Below the pieces are notes generated by a model, which was not told the DNA's origin, did no database searches, and worked only from the letters and a program-made list of their open reading frames with translations. From Paenibacillus timonensis (GTDB taxonomy: Bacteria; Bacillota; Bacilli; Paenibacillales; Paenibacillaceae): a DNA stretch of 64,000 nucleotides. Shown here piece by piece: positions 42,235 through 50,029 of this stretch (the stretch's first letter is position 1; each line of letters begins with the position of its first letter). Location: NCBI RefSeq assembly GCF_022427145.1, contig NZ_JAKSXN010000011.1:32364-96363 (forward strand), in the 5' to 3' direction. The position numbers were made by a program, and so were the translations under genes.

Positions 42235-43732
42235 ATGGATGATCGAAGCCGCAATCGGCTTTATTCCGGTCCTGATCGTCTTCCTGGCGGTGACCGGCGT
42301 TAACGTGGTTCCGCTCGTCGTGGCCATGGTGTTGTTCGGGGCGTTGTTTTTTGCCATCAAAATGCGCGGCGGCGGGATCACGATCGGAGCCGCCCAGGAA
42401 CGGAAACGCAAAAAGCGCGGACCGGCGAAGCTGACCTTTGATCAGATCGGCGGACAAGAGAGCGCCAAGCAAGAACTTCGCGAAGCGCTGGATTTTATGG
42501 TGCGTCAAGATGAAATCAGCAAGTTCGGCATTCGGCCGATCAAAGGGATTTTGCTGACGGGTCCTCCGGGAACCGGGAAAACGCTGCTCGCCAAAGCGGC
42601 GGCGCATTACACGAACGCCGTATTCGTCGCGGCCTCGGGCAGTGAATTCGTTGAAATGTATGTCGGCGTAGGGGCAAGCCGGATTCGTGATTTGTTTCAA
42701 GAGGCGAGAACCCGAGCGGCCAAAGAGAACAAGGAAAATGCGGTCATTTTCATCGACGAAATCGAAGTCATCGGCGGCAAACGGGAAGGCGGACAGCAAC
42801 GCGAATACGATCAAACGCTAAACCAGCTGCTAACGGAGATGGACGGGATTTATTCTTCCGATACGCCGCGGATTTTGTTGATCGCCGCGACCAACCGCAA
42901 GGAGATGCTGGACAGCGCTTTGCTGCGTCCCGGCCGTTTCGACCGGCACATCCAGGTTGATCTGCCGGACAAGAAGGGCCGCCGTCATATCCTCGAGCTG
43001 CATGCAGGCAACAAGCCGCTGCAGGAGGGCGTCGATTTGGACAAAATCGCCGAGGAATCGTACGGCTTCTCCGGTGCGCAACTGGAGAGCGTCATGAACG
43101 AGGCGGCGATTTACGCGATGCGGGATGAGGTTGATCAAATCACCCAAGGCCATTTGTCGATGGCTATCGATAAAGTGCTGATGGGCGAGCAGACGGACCG
43201 GCAGGCCGCCGAGGAAGAGAAGCGCCGCGTCGCCATCCACGAACTGGGTCATGCGATTGCCGCCGAGGTTGTCGCTCCGGGCAGCGTAAGCCAGGTCGCA
43301 TTAAGCCCGCGCGGAAGAGCGCTTGGTTATGTCCGGCACAATCCCCAGGACGAGAAATATTTGTACACCAAGTCCTATCTGGAAGGCCAGATCATGATCG
43401 CCTTGGCCGGGGCGGCTGCGGAAGAAATCTATTACGGCGGCCGCAGTACCGGGTCAAGCAACGATTTCGAGCAGGCGTTAAAAATCGTGCATACGATGAT
43501 GACGTCCGGACTGACCCGGCTTGGAATCGTCAACATGGACATGGTGACCACCGAAGTGCTGATGAACGAAAACACGCGGATTTTGGAGGATCTTGCCGCT
43601 AGAACAAAAGAAATGCTGCAACAGCATTCGGCGGTTTTCGACAAATCCCTCGATATCTTATTAAAAGAAGAACGCCTTTCCGGCGAGCAATTCCGTTGTC
43701 AATTTCGTGACAGCGTCCATTTACCGGCATAA
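42227..43732 (+). CDS. Short FtsH-like AAA+ zinc metalloprotease
   Basis: A 501-residue relative of FtsH, shorter than the usual 640 because the extracytoplasmic N-domain is absent; two spans lie close together in residues 5-45. The AAA module shows GPPGTGKT (112-119), the pore loop EMYVGVGASR, Walker B VIFIDEIEVIGGKR, and SRH with LLRPGRFDRHIQVDLP. The protease domain has HELGH (339-343) and the third zinc ligand D414 in SSNDFEQ. Typical FtsH proteins have FVG at the pore and HEAGH, so both motifs vary slightly. It is likely a second, specialised paralogue. A terminator follows. Confidence 0.93.
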   Translation: MRKWMIEAAIGFIPVLIVFLAVTGVNVVPLVVAMVLFGALFFAIKMRGGGITIGAAQERKRKKRGPAKLTFDQIGGQESAKQELREALDFMVRQDEISKFGIRPIKGILLTGPPGTGKTLLAKAAAHYTNAVFVAASGSEFVEMYVGVGASRIRDLFQEARTRAAKENKENAVIFIDEIEVIGGKREGGQQREYDQTLNQLLTEMDGIYSSDTPRILLIAATNRKEMLDSALLRPGRFDRHIQVDLPDKKGRRHILELHAGNKPLQEGVDLDKIAEESYGFSGAQLESVMNEAAIYAMRDEVDQITQGHLSMAIDKVLMGEQTDRQAAEEEKRRVAIHELGHAIAAEVVAPGSVSQVALSPRGRALGYVRHNPQDEKYLYTKSYLEGQIMIALAGAAAEEIYYGGRSTGSSNDFEQALKIVHTMMTSGLTRLGIVNMDMVTTEVLMNENTRILEDLAARTKEMLQQHSAVFDKSLDILLKEERLSGEQFRCQFRDSVHLPA

Positions 43733-43758
43733 TTCATGATGCCGGTTATTTTTTTTTA
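43723..43758 (+). terminator. Terminator after FtsH-like gene
   Basis: ACCGGCAT (43723-43730) pairs with ATGCCGGT (43739-43746), then a run of T with one A. It overlaps the last codons of the gene. Confidence 0.9.
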
Positions 43759-43869
43759 CTTTTTCTTCGTGCTAAGATATTATTATATGTTGGGTGTAAG
43801 AAGATGTATGATTCGACATCTGGGAAACCATATTATGTACAGACGATGAAAGGATGGAGCGAGAGGACC

Positions 43870-44742
43870 ATGAACTACAAACGAATAGGGGTCATCGGCG
43901 GCGGTACGATGGGTCAGGGCATCAGCGAAATGCTGGCGGCTAAAGGACTGGACGTACTGCTCGTGGAGGAGACAGCCGATAAATTGGAGCATGCCTACAG
44001 CATGATCGAGACGAGTCTGGATAAACAGCTCGAGAAATGGGCGATCACGAAAGCGGAGAAGAAACTGATCTTATCCCGTATCCATAAAGTTACTCATTTT
44101 GCCGAACTCGGAACCTGCGACATGGTGATCGAGACCATTTCGGAGGATTTGAATGCCAAAAAAGAGGTGTTCACACAGCTGGATCAGGTTTGCCCAAGCA
44201 ACATCATTTTAGCAAGCAACACATCGACGCTTAGTTTGACCGAAATCGCCGGCGGAACGAAATATCCGGAGCGCGTCATCGGCATGCACTTTATTTATCC
44301 CGTTGCCAAAATCAATCTGGTGGAAATTATCCGCGGCTTGAAAACTTCGGATTCGACGTTTGAGGAAACGAAACGTTTCGTGGAAGAGGTCGTAGAGAAA
44401 CGCGGCATCATGGTTTATGAATCTCCGGGCTTTGTGACCTCCCGGATTATTTGCGTTATGATCAATGAAGCTTTGCACGTGCTTGGCGAAGGCGTTGCTT
44501 CCGCGGAAGAGATCGACGAAGCCATGCGCATGGGCTACCAGTTCCAATATGGACCGCTGGAAATGGCCGACCGCTTTGGTTTGGATTCGGTCTTGGCCGC
44601 TTTGGAACGCATGTTCCGCGAATTCGGCGAATTGAAATACCGTCCTTCCTTCGTGCTCAAGAAAATGGTGCGTGCCGGCAGTTTGGGCGTAAAAACGGGC
44701 GAAGGTTTCTTCAAATACGATAAGGACGGTGACCGGCTGTGA
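43870..44742 (+). CDS. 3-hydroxyacyl-CoA (3-hydroxybutyryl-CoA) dehydrogenase
   Basis: A 290-residue NAD-dependent enzyme that interconverts acetoacetyl-CoA and 3-hydroxybutyryl-CoA or longer substrates. The N-terminal IGVIGGGTMGQGISEMLAAKGLDVLLVE binds NAD; SNTSTLSLTEIA and the catalytic His-Glu pair in GMHFIYPVAKINLVEII follow. The common HFFNP motif reads HFIYP here, an Asn-to-Tyr change next to the catalytic His. The C-terminal domain has PGFVTSRI and GYQFQYGPLEMAD. The ATG at 43870 is preceded by GAGAGG. Its stop overlaps ackA (GTGA), an uncommon pairing. Confidence 0.9.
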   Translation: MNYKRIGVIGGGTMGQGISEMLAAKGLDVLLVEETADKLEHAYSMIETSLDKQLEKWAITKAEKKLILSRIHKVTHFAELGTCDMVIETISEDLNAKKEVFTQLDQVCPSNIILASNTSTLSLTEIAGGTKYPERVIGMHFIYPVAKINLVEIIRGLKTSDSTFEETKRFVEEVVEKRGIMVYESPGFVTSRIICVMINEALHVLGEGVASAEEIDEAMRMGYQFQYGPLEMADRFGLDSVLAALERMFREFGELKYRPSFVLKKMVRAGSLGVKTGEGFFKYDKDGDRL

Positions 44743-45944
44743 AACTGTTAGTCATTAATGCGGGAAGCTCCTCCCTGAAATACCAACTTTATGATATGAC
44801 CGACGAATCGGTTTTGGCTAAAGGACTGGTTGAGCGGATCGGTATGGATTCCTCGATCTTGACGCATAAACCAACCGGTAAAGAGGATGTAACGGAAGTC
44901 AGCGAAATCCTTGAACATACTACTGCGATTCGCAAAGTGCTTGAGAAATTGACAGACAAGGAGCATGGCGTTCTCGCATCGGTTGATGAGATTCAAGCCG
45001 TCGGTCACCGTGTCGTTCACGGCGGCGAAGCGTTTAAAGGTTCCGCCCTCGTCACGCCGGAAGTCAAAGCAGAAATCCGTCGTCTGTTCGACCTGGCGCC
45101 TCTTCATAATCCGCCGGCGATCATGGGGATTAATGCCTCCGAAGCCAACATGCCGGGTGTACCGAACGTGGTCGCCTTCGATACTGCCTTCCATCAAACC
45201 ATGGATGAGAAAGTATATTTGTACCCGATTCCGCGGGTTCTTTACAAGAAACACCGCATCCGCCGTTATGGCGCACATGGTACCTCGCATCAATATGTCA
45301 GCCGAGTGGCAGCGGAATATTTGAACCGTCCGATCGAAGATCTGAAGATCATCACTTGCCATATCGGTAATGGCGCAAGCTTGACCGCGGTCAAAGGCGG
45401 TGTATCGGTGGATACTTCGATGGGTCTTACGCCTTTGGAAGGTTTGATGATGGGAACGCGCAGCGGTGACTTGGATCCGACGGTCGTGACCTTCGTCATG
45501 AACAAGGAAGAGCTGTCCATCGGCGAAGTGAACTCGATGCTGAACAAGCATAGCGGTCTGCTCGCCATCTCCGGCAGCAGCAGCGACATGCGGGACATCA
45601 CGGACGGCTGGGAAGCCGGCAAACCGAATGAAACGCTGGCGTTCGAAATGTACGAATATCGCCTGCGCAAATACATCGGTGCTTATGCCGCCGCCATGAA
45701 CGGCGTGGATGTCATCGTCTTTACGGCCGGCGTCGGCGAAAACTCGGCCATCGTCCGCGAGAAAACCTGCGAAAACCTGAGCTATCTGGGTGTTGAACTG
45801 GACAAGGAACTGAACAAGATCCGTTCCGGGGAACCTCGCCGGATTTCGACTCCGAATTCCAAAGTTGAGGTTCTGGTCATCCCGACGAACGAAGAGTTGA
45901 TGATTGCCCGCGATACGCTGCACCTCGTGCAGGAATCGAAGTAA
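44739..45944 (+). CDS. ackA: Acetate kinase
   Basis: AckA makes ATP and acetate from acetyl phosphate in overflow metabolism. The 401-residue ASKHA-fold enzyme shows NAGSSSLKYQLYDM at the start, VGHRVVHGGEAF, FDTAFH, RRYGAHGTSHQYV with the catalytic His, HIGNGASLTAVKGG and GLMMGTRSGDLDP, and the final TAGVGENSAIVRE. The GTG start overlaps the dehydrogenase stop, so the two are translationally coupled. No pta gene is close. Same length as the Bacillus enzyme. Confidence 0.97.
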   Translation: MKLLVINAGSSSLKYQLYDMTDESVLAKGLVERIGMDSSILTHKPTGKEDVTEVSEILEHTTAIRKVLEKLTDKEHGVLASVDEIQAVGHRVVHGGEAFKGSALVTPEVKAEIRRLFDLAPLHNPPAIMGINASEANMPGVPNVVAFDTAFHQTMDEKVYLYPIPRVLYKKHRIRRYGAHGTSHQYVSRVAAEYLNRPIEDLKIITCHIGNGASLTAVKGGVSVDTSMGLTPLEGLMMGTRSGDLDPTVVTFVMNKEELSIGEVNSMLNKHSGLLAISGSSSDMRDITDGWEAGKPNETLAFEMYEYRLRKYIGAYAAAMNGVDVIVFTAGVGENSAIVREKTCENLSYLGVELDKELNKIRSGEPRRISTPNSKVEVLVIPTNEELMIARDTLHLVQESK

Positions 45945-46006
45945 AGCGCGGCGAATTTAATCCTTTGTGTATTTAATATAGTTATCGTTAGAGGAGAGAT
46001 AAAGGC

Positions 46007-47302
46007 ATGGCGGTCAAAACTGTGATTCGTCAAGTGAATGAGCATGTCGGGGAAACGGTCGTCATCGGCAGCTGGCTGAATAACAAACGCTCGAGCGGAA
46101 AAATTCAATTTTTGCAGCTCCGCGACGGGACCGGCTACATCCAAGCCGTCGTCGTCAAGAACGAAGTATCCGAGGAGACCTGGAACAACGCCAAGAGCTT
46201 GACCCAGGAATCTTCGATGTACGTGACGGGCGTGATTCGCGAGGAACCGCGAAGCCAATCCGGCTTTGAAATGACGGTAACCGACATCGAGGTCCTTCAT
46301 TTGACTGAAAACTATCCGATTACGCCAAAAGAACACGGGGTCGATTTCCTGATGGACCATCGTCACCTGTGGCTTCGTTCCTCGAAGCAGCGGGCGATCA
46401 TGGTGATCCGCGCTGAAATCATTCGCGCCGTGCAGGAATTTTTCGATCTAAACGGGTTTACTTTGGTGGATCCGCCGATTTTGACCCCAACTTCGGCGGA
46501 AGGAACCACCAACCTGTTCCATACGAAATATTTCGAGGAAGACGCCTACCTCACGCAAAGCGGACAGCTTTACATGGAAGCCGCTGCGATGGCGTTAGGG
46601 AAAGTGTATTCCTTCGGACCGACGTTCCGCGCCGAGAAATCCAAGACGCGCCGCCATTTGATCGAGTTTTGGATGATCGAGCCGGAAATGGCCTTCACCG
46701 ATCACGAGGAAAGCTTGAAGGTGCAGGAGAATTTCATCAGCCATGTCGTGCAATCGGTGTTGAAGAACTGCCGGACCGAGCTTGAAGCGGTGGGCCGCGA
46801 TGTGTCCAAGCTGGAAGGCATCCAAGCGCCGTTCCCGCGGATCACGTACGACGAAGCGATCGAGTACCTGCATTCGCAAGGCTTTGATATTCCTTGGGGC
46901 GAGGATTTCGGGGCGCCGCATGAAACGGCGATCGCCGAGCGTTACGAGAAGCCCGTATTCATCACGCATTATCCTGTAGGGATTAAGGCGTTCTACATGA
47001 AGCCGGATCCGAACCGGCCTGAAGTCGTACTGTGCGCCGATATGATTGCTCCGGAAGGTTACGGGGAGATCATCGGCGGATCGCAGCGGATCGACGATCC
47101 GGCTCTGATGGAGGAACGCTTCAAGGAGCATAACCTGTCGCCGGAAACGTACCAATGGTACCTGGACCTGCGCAAATACGGCTCGGTGCCGCATTCCGGC
47201 TTCGGCCTCGGATTGGAGCGGACCGTCGCCTGGATTTGCGGCTTGGATCACGTGCGCGAGACGATTCCGTTCCCGCGGACTCTATACCGGTTGTATCCTT
47301 AA
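46007..47302 (+). CDS. asnS: Asparaginyl-tRNA synthetase
   Basis: A class IIb synthetase of 431 residues that charges tRNA-Asn. The N-terminal OB fold ([33 protein letters not shown]) recognises the anticodon. Class II motifs are present: motif 1 around [28 protein letters not shown], motif 2 with [28 protein letters not shown], motif 3 [35 protein letters not shown] lies 8 bases before the ATG. dnaD follows after 27 bases, as in B. subtilis. Confidence 0.97.
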   Translation: MAVKTVIRQVNEHVGETVVIGSWLNNKRSSGKIQFLQLRDGTGYIQAVVVKNEVSEETWNNAKSLTQESSMYVTGVIREEPRSQSGFEMTVTDIEVLHLTENYPITPKEHGVDFLMDHRHLWLRSSKQRAIMVIRAEIIRAVQEFFDLNGFTLVDPPILTPTSAEGTTNLFHTKYFEEDAYLTQSGQLYMEAAAMALGKVYSFGPTFRAEKSKTRRHLIEFWMIEPEMAFTDHEESLKVQENFISHVVQSVLKNCRTELEAVGRDVSKLEGIQAPFPRITYDEAIEYLHSQGFDIPWGEDFGAPHETAIAERYEKPVFITHYPVGIKAFYMKPDPNRPEVVLCADMIAPEGYGEIIGGSQRIDDPALMEERFKEHNLSPETYQWYLDLRKYGSVPHSGFGLGLERTVAWICGLDHVRETIPFPRTLYRLYP

Positions 47303-47329
47303 GCCGTTTTGAAAGGTGAGCTTGATCAT

Positions 47330-48019
47330 ATGGCCATGAATGAAGGCAACAACGCTTGGGCAAAAGGGATCGCTTTCGGGATGGGGGCGGGGACGGTGAA
47401 CGTGCCATTCCCGCTGTTGGCTCATTACCGCAAGCTCCGCTTAAGCGATACGGAAGCGATGCTTCTGATCCAGCTGCTTGCTTTCAAACAAGCCGAGCGC
47501 AACGATTTTCCGTCGATCGGGCAATTGGAATCGCGGATGGACATGGCGCCCGGAACGCTGGCCCCGGTCATTCGCGGTTTATTGAAGGAAGGCTGGATCA
47601 GCATTGACGAAGCGGTTGACGAAGCGACCGGCATTCGTTCGGAGCATTACAATTTGAGCGGAATGTACGAGCGGTTAGGTGAGTGGCTGGCTGCACAGCA
47701 ACCGGCTGCGTCCGGACGTCAAACGGCGGATCTTGCATCCGAAGCACGGGAGGAGCAGGAACGGAATCTGTTTGTCGTCTTCGAAAAAGAATTCGCCCGC
47801 CCGCTTTCGCCGATGGAATGCGAGACCATTTCCGGTTGGGTGGATCAGGACCGTTATCCGGAAGAACTGATTCGGCTGGCGCTGAAGGAAGCGGTATTCG
47901 CCGGGAAGATCCATTTCCGGTACATTGACCGGATCCTGCTGGAATGGAGCCGCAACCGCGTGCGTACGGCAGAGGACGTCAAAGCCTATACGCAGCGGTT
48001 CCGCGGAGGCATGCGTTAA
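47330..48019 (+). CDS. dnaD: Replication initiation protein DnaD
   Basis: DnaD remodels DNA and helps load the replicative helicase at oriC and at restart sites. The 229-residue protein has an N-terminal winged helix (NVPFPLLAHYRKLRLSDTEAMLLIQLLAFKQ, then IGQLESRMDMAPGTLAPVIRGLLKEGWI) and the C-terminal DnaD domain (LFVVFEKEFARPLSPMECETISGWVDQDRYPEELIRLALKEAVFAGKIHFRYIDRILLEW) ending in the YxxxIxxxW signature. The ATG at 47330 lies 9 bases after AAAGGTGAG. In Bacillus dnaD is followed by nth and ponA; here an ATP-grasp gene follows instead. Confidence 0.94.
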   Translation: MAMNEGNNAWAKGIAFGMGAGTVNVPFPLLAHYRKLRLSDTEAMLLIQLLAFKQAERNDFPSIGQLESRMDMAPGTLAPVIRGLLKEGWISIDEAVDEATGIRSEHYNLSGMYERLGEWLAAQQPAASGRQTADLASEAREEQERNLFVVFEKEFARPLSPMECETISGWVDQDRYPEELIRLALKEAVFAGKIHFRYIDRILLEWSRNRVRTAEDVKAYTQRFRGGMR

Positions 48020-48030
48020 TCGAACGAAAT

Positions 48031-48078
48031 AAGAGAGTGAGGGTGCCTTCTTTCAATGGGAGAGGGCGCTCTCTTTTT
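48031..48078 (+). terminator. Terminator after dnaD
   Basis: AAGAGAG (48031-48037) pairs with CTCTCTT before a T-run, with an inner GCC/GGC contact. Confidence 0.75.
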
Positions 48079-48190
48079 TATGACTGCGAATTTTACATGA
48101 TTCACGATTTGCCATCATACTTGAAACGAATAGAGGACGTACACTGGGGAGAGAGTTCATCCAATGACCATTCCCGGGAGGACGATACCG

Positions 48191-49099
48191 ATGCAAGGCT
48201 GGATCATTTATAAAAGCTCCGCAAACGACGTGAAGCCGGAAACCTATGAAATCAAGCGACTGGTGGAAGAAGCCGAGAAGCAGGGGATCGACGTGAGGGT
48301 GTTCGCACCCGAGCAGTTCGAGTTGATCGTCACGCGGGATGACCGGAAAAGCGTGATGGTGGGCGGCGAAGTGCTGCCGCTTCCCGATTTCGTGCTGCCG
48401 CGGATGGGGGCGGGGACGAATTACTTCGGGCTGGCGCTGATCCGCCACTTGGAGAGGTTAGGCGTCCATACCTTGAACACGGCGCAAAGCATCGATACGG
48501 TCAAGGACAAGCTGTTCACGCTGCAGATTTTGGCGCAATACAATTTACCCGTTCCCAAAACGATGTTGATTCGCTCCAAAGTGGATGTTGAACTGGTGGA
48601 CAAGCATCTGGGATTTCCGGTCGTCGTCAAAACGATTTCCGGATCGCAGGGCAGCGGAGTTTTTCTGGCGGAAAACCGCTCGAATTGCATCGATTTGCTG
48701 GAAATGATCAACGCCTATAAGGAGAACGCCACCATGATCCTGCAGGAGTTCGTGGCGTCCAGCCGCGGCGTGGATCTGCGCGTCCTGACCATCGGCGGCC
48801 GCGCCATTGCGGCGATGAAGCGCAGCTCCGGCAATGACAGCTTCAAAGCGAACTATTCGCGCGGCGGTTACGTGGAACCGTACGAAATCACCCCGGAGAT
48901 CGAATGGCTGGCGCTGGAGGCGGCCCGTTTATTAAACCTGGACATCGCCGGCATCGACTTACTGTTCGACGGGGAACACTTCAAAATTTGCGAAGCCAAC
49001 TCCTCTCCGGGGTTCGAAGGGCTGGAATCCTGCTGCCAAGCCAACATCGCGGAAGAAATCTACAATTTTCTGCGGGTGCGGTTGAACGCGTTCGAGTAG
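48191..49099 (+). CDS. RimK-type ATP-grasp ligase
   Basis: A 302-residue ATP-grasp enzyme. The preATP-grasp part holds LPDFVLPRMGAGTNYFGLALIRHLERLGVHTLNTAQSIDTVKDKLFT, the ATP site FPVVVKTISGSQGSGVFLAENRS (about residues 141-163), and the metal ligands in NLDIAGIDLLFDGEHFKICEANSSPGFEGLES. RimK relatives add glutamate or other amino acids to protein or peptide ends, or make small peptides; the acceptor here is not evident. The ATG at 48191 is 9 bases after GGGAGG. It stands alone between a terminator and a repeat array. Confidence 0.9.
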   Translation: MQGWIIYKSSANDVKPETYEIKRLVEEAEKQGIDVRVFAPEQFELIVTRDDRKSVMVGGEVLPLPDFVLPRMGAGTNYFGLALIRHLERLGVHTLNTAQSIDTVKDKLFTLQILAQYNLPVPKTMLIRSKVDVELVDKHLGFPVVVKTISGSQGSGVFLAENRSNCIDLLEMINAYKENATMILQEFVASSRGVDLRVLTIGGRAIAAMKRSSGNDSFKANYSRGGYVEPYEITPEIEWLALEAARLLNLDIAGIDLLFDGEHFKICEANSSPGFEGLESCCQANIAEEIYNFLRVRLNAFE

Positions 49100-49240
49100 G
49101 GAGCGGTGCCGGAGTACGCGAATCCGGCCGCGGAAGCAATTTGTCCGTGATCCATGATCGAACGTGCCTCGATTCATTCCATCGTAAGAAAAATTTGCGG
49201 TAAAGGCGAGCCCTTCCTGCGCAATGAAGCGATCCCGGCA

Positions 49241-49429
49241 AATTCCTGCAAAAGTGCAGGTATTTTCCCGGGAACGGCTAAATTCTCACGAATACCTGCA
49301 AAAATACAGTTATTTAGGAGAGAAAGCACGATTATCGCGAATATTAAGAAAAATACCTGCATTTTTGCATCTATTTCGCCGAAATCATAAAAATCGACCG
49401 AAATAACTGCACTTTTGCAGGTATTTTTT
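49241..49429. repeat. Four copies of a CTGCAAAAGTGCAG hairpin repeat
   Basis: Copies at 49241-49265, 49291-49315, 49351-49376 and 49401-49429 follow AATAnCTGCAnTTTTGCAGnTATTT, in both orientations. Each can form a short hairpin, and units can pair with each other. The last copy ends in six T and could act as a terminator for the convergent HAD gene or the ligase gene. 49100-49240 shows nothing further. Confidence 0.8.
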
Positions 49430-49468
49430 ACATCCGGCACGTCATGATATGGGTTCGGAACTAGTTGC

Positions 49469-50011
49469 CTAGTTCTTTACCGCAGATAACCGGGCATTCA
49501 ACCGTTCCGCCAGCTCCAGCAATTCCAACGGTTCATTGATCGCGTAATCGGGTTCTTCTTCGGGGCCAGCCGGCGTATGCGGATAGCGCGGTGTCCATTT
49601 CAAGAACACGCTGGTGATCCCCAGCGCATTCGCTCCTTTGATGTCGCGGCTGAGATTATTGCCGACCATGGCGATTCGCGGGATATCGGCTTCGCTTAAA
49701 TCCAATGCGCCAAGCGCCGCTTTGAACATGCGGGGGCTGGGCTTCTCCGCTTTGATATTTTCCGAATAGATCATGGCCGCAAATGCGTCGTACAGCCCGT
49801 GCTGACGATAGATATTCTTGAACGACTGCGCCTCGCCATCGGCAACGAGGGCCAAGGTATAACCGCGTTCGTGCAGCTCCCGGACCAGTTCCTTCGCGCC
49901 GGGGATCAGATCCGCCTTCACGACGATGCCTTCGTCATCCCGCACTTCCGTTGCTTCGTCGACGAGCGTGTCGCCGCTATCCAAAAAGAGAATTAATCGT
50001 TTATCCGCCAT
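49469..50011 (-). CDS. HAD-superfamily hydrolase
   Basis: A 180-residue haloacid-dehalogenase-type phosphatase with motif I reading FLDSGDTLVDEATE, where the second Asp position of DxD is replaced by Gly-Asp spacing (DSGDT); motif II TLALVADGEAQ; Lys in KAEKPSPRMFKAAL; and motif IV VGNNLSRDIKGANALGI, in which Asn replaces the first Asp of the common GD/GN signature. These changes suggest altered or weak activity, though many HAD relatives with GNNLxxD are active. It is 18 bases downstream of the DUF5054 gene on the same strand and is likely co-transcribed. Confidence 0.87.
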   Translation of the reverse strand: MADKRLILFLDSGDTLVDEATEVRDDEGIVVKADLIPGAKELVRELHERGYTLALVADGEAQSFKNIYRQHGLYDAFAAMIYSENIKAEKPSPRMFKAALGALDLSEADIPRIAMVGNNLSRDIKGANALGITSVFLKWTPRYPHTPAGPEEEPDYAINEPLELLELAERLNARLSAVKN

Positions 50012-50029
50012 AGGATTCCGCTCCTCTCC

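Noticed and set aside
44748..45923. 391-residue minus-strand frame opposite ackA
   Set aside because: It mirrors the complete, conserved ackA gene and has no start signal of its own.
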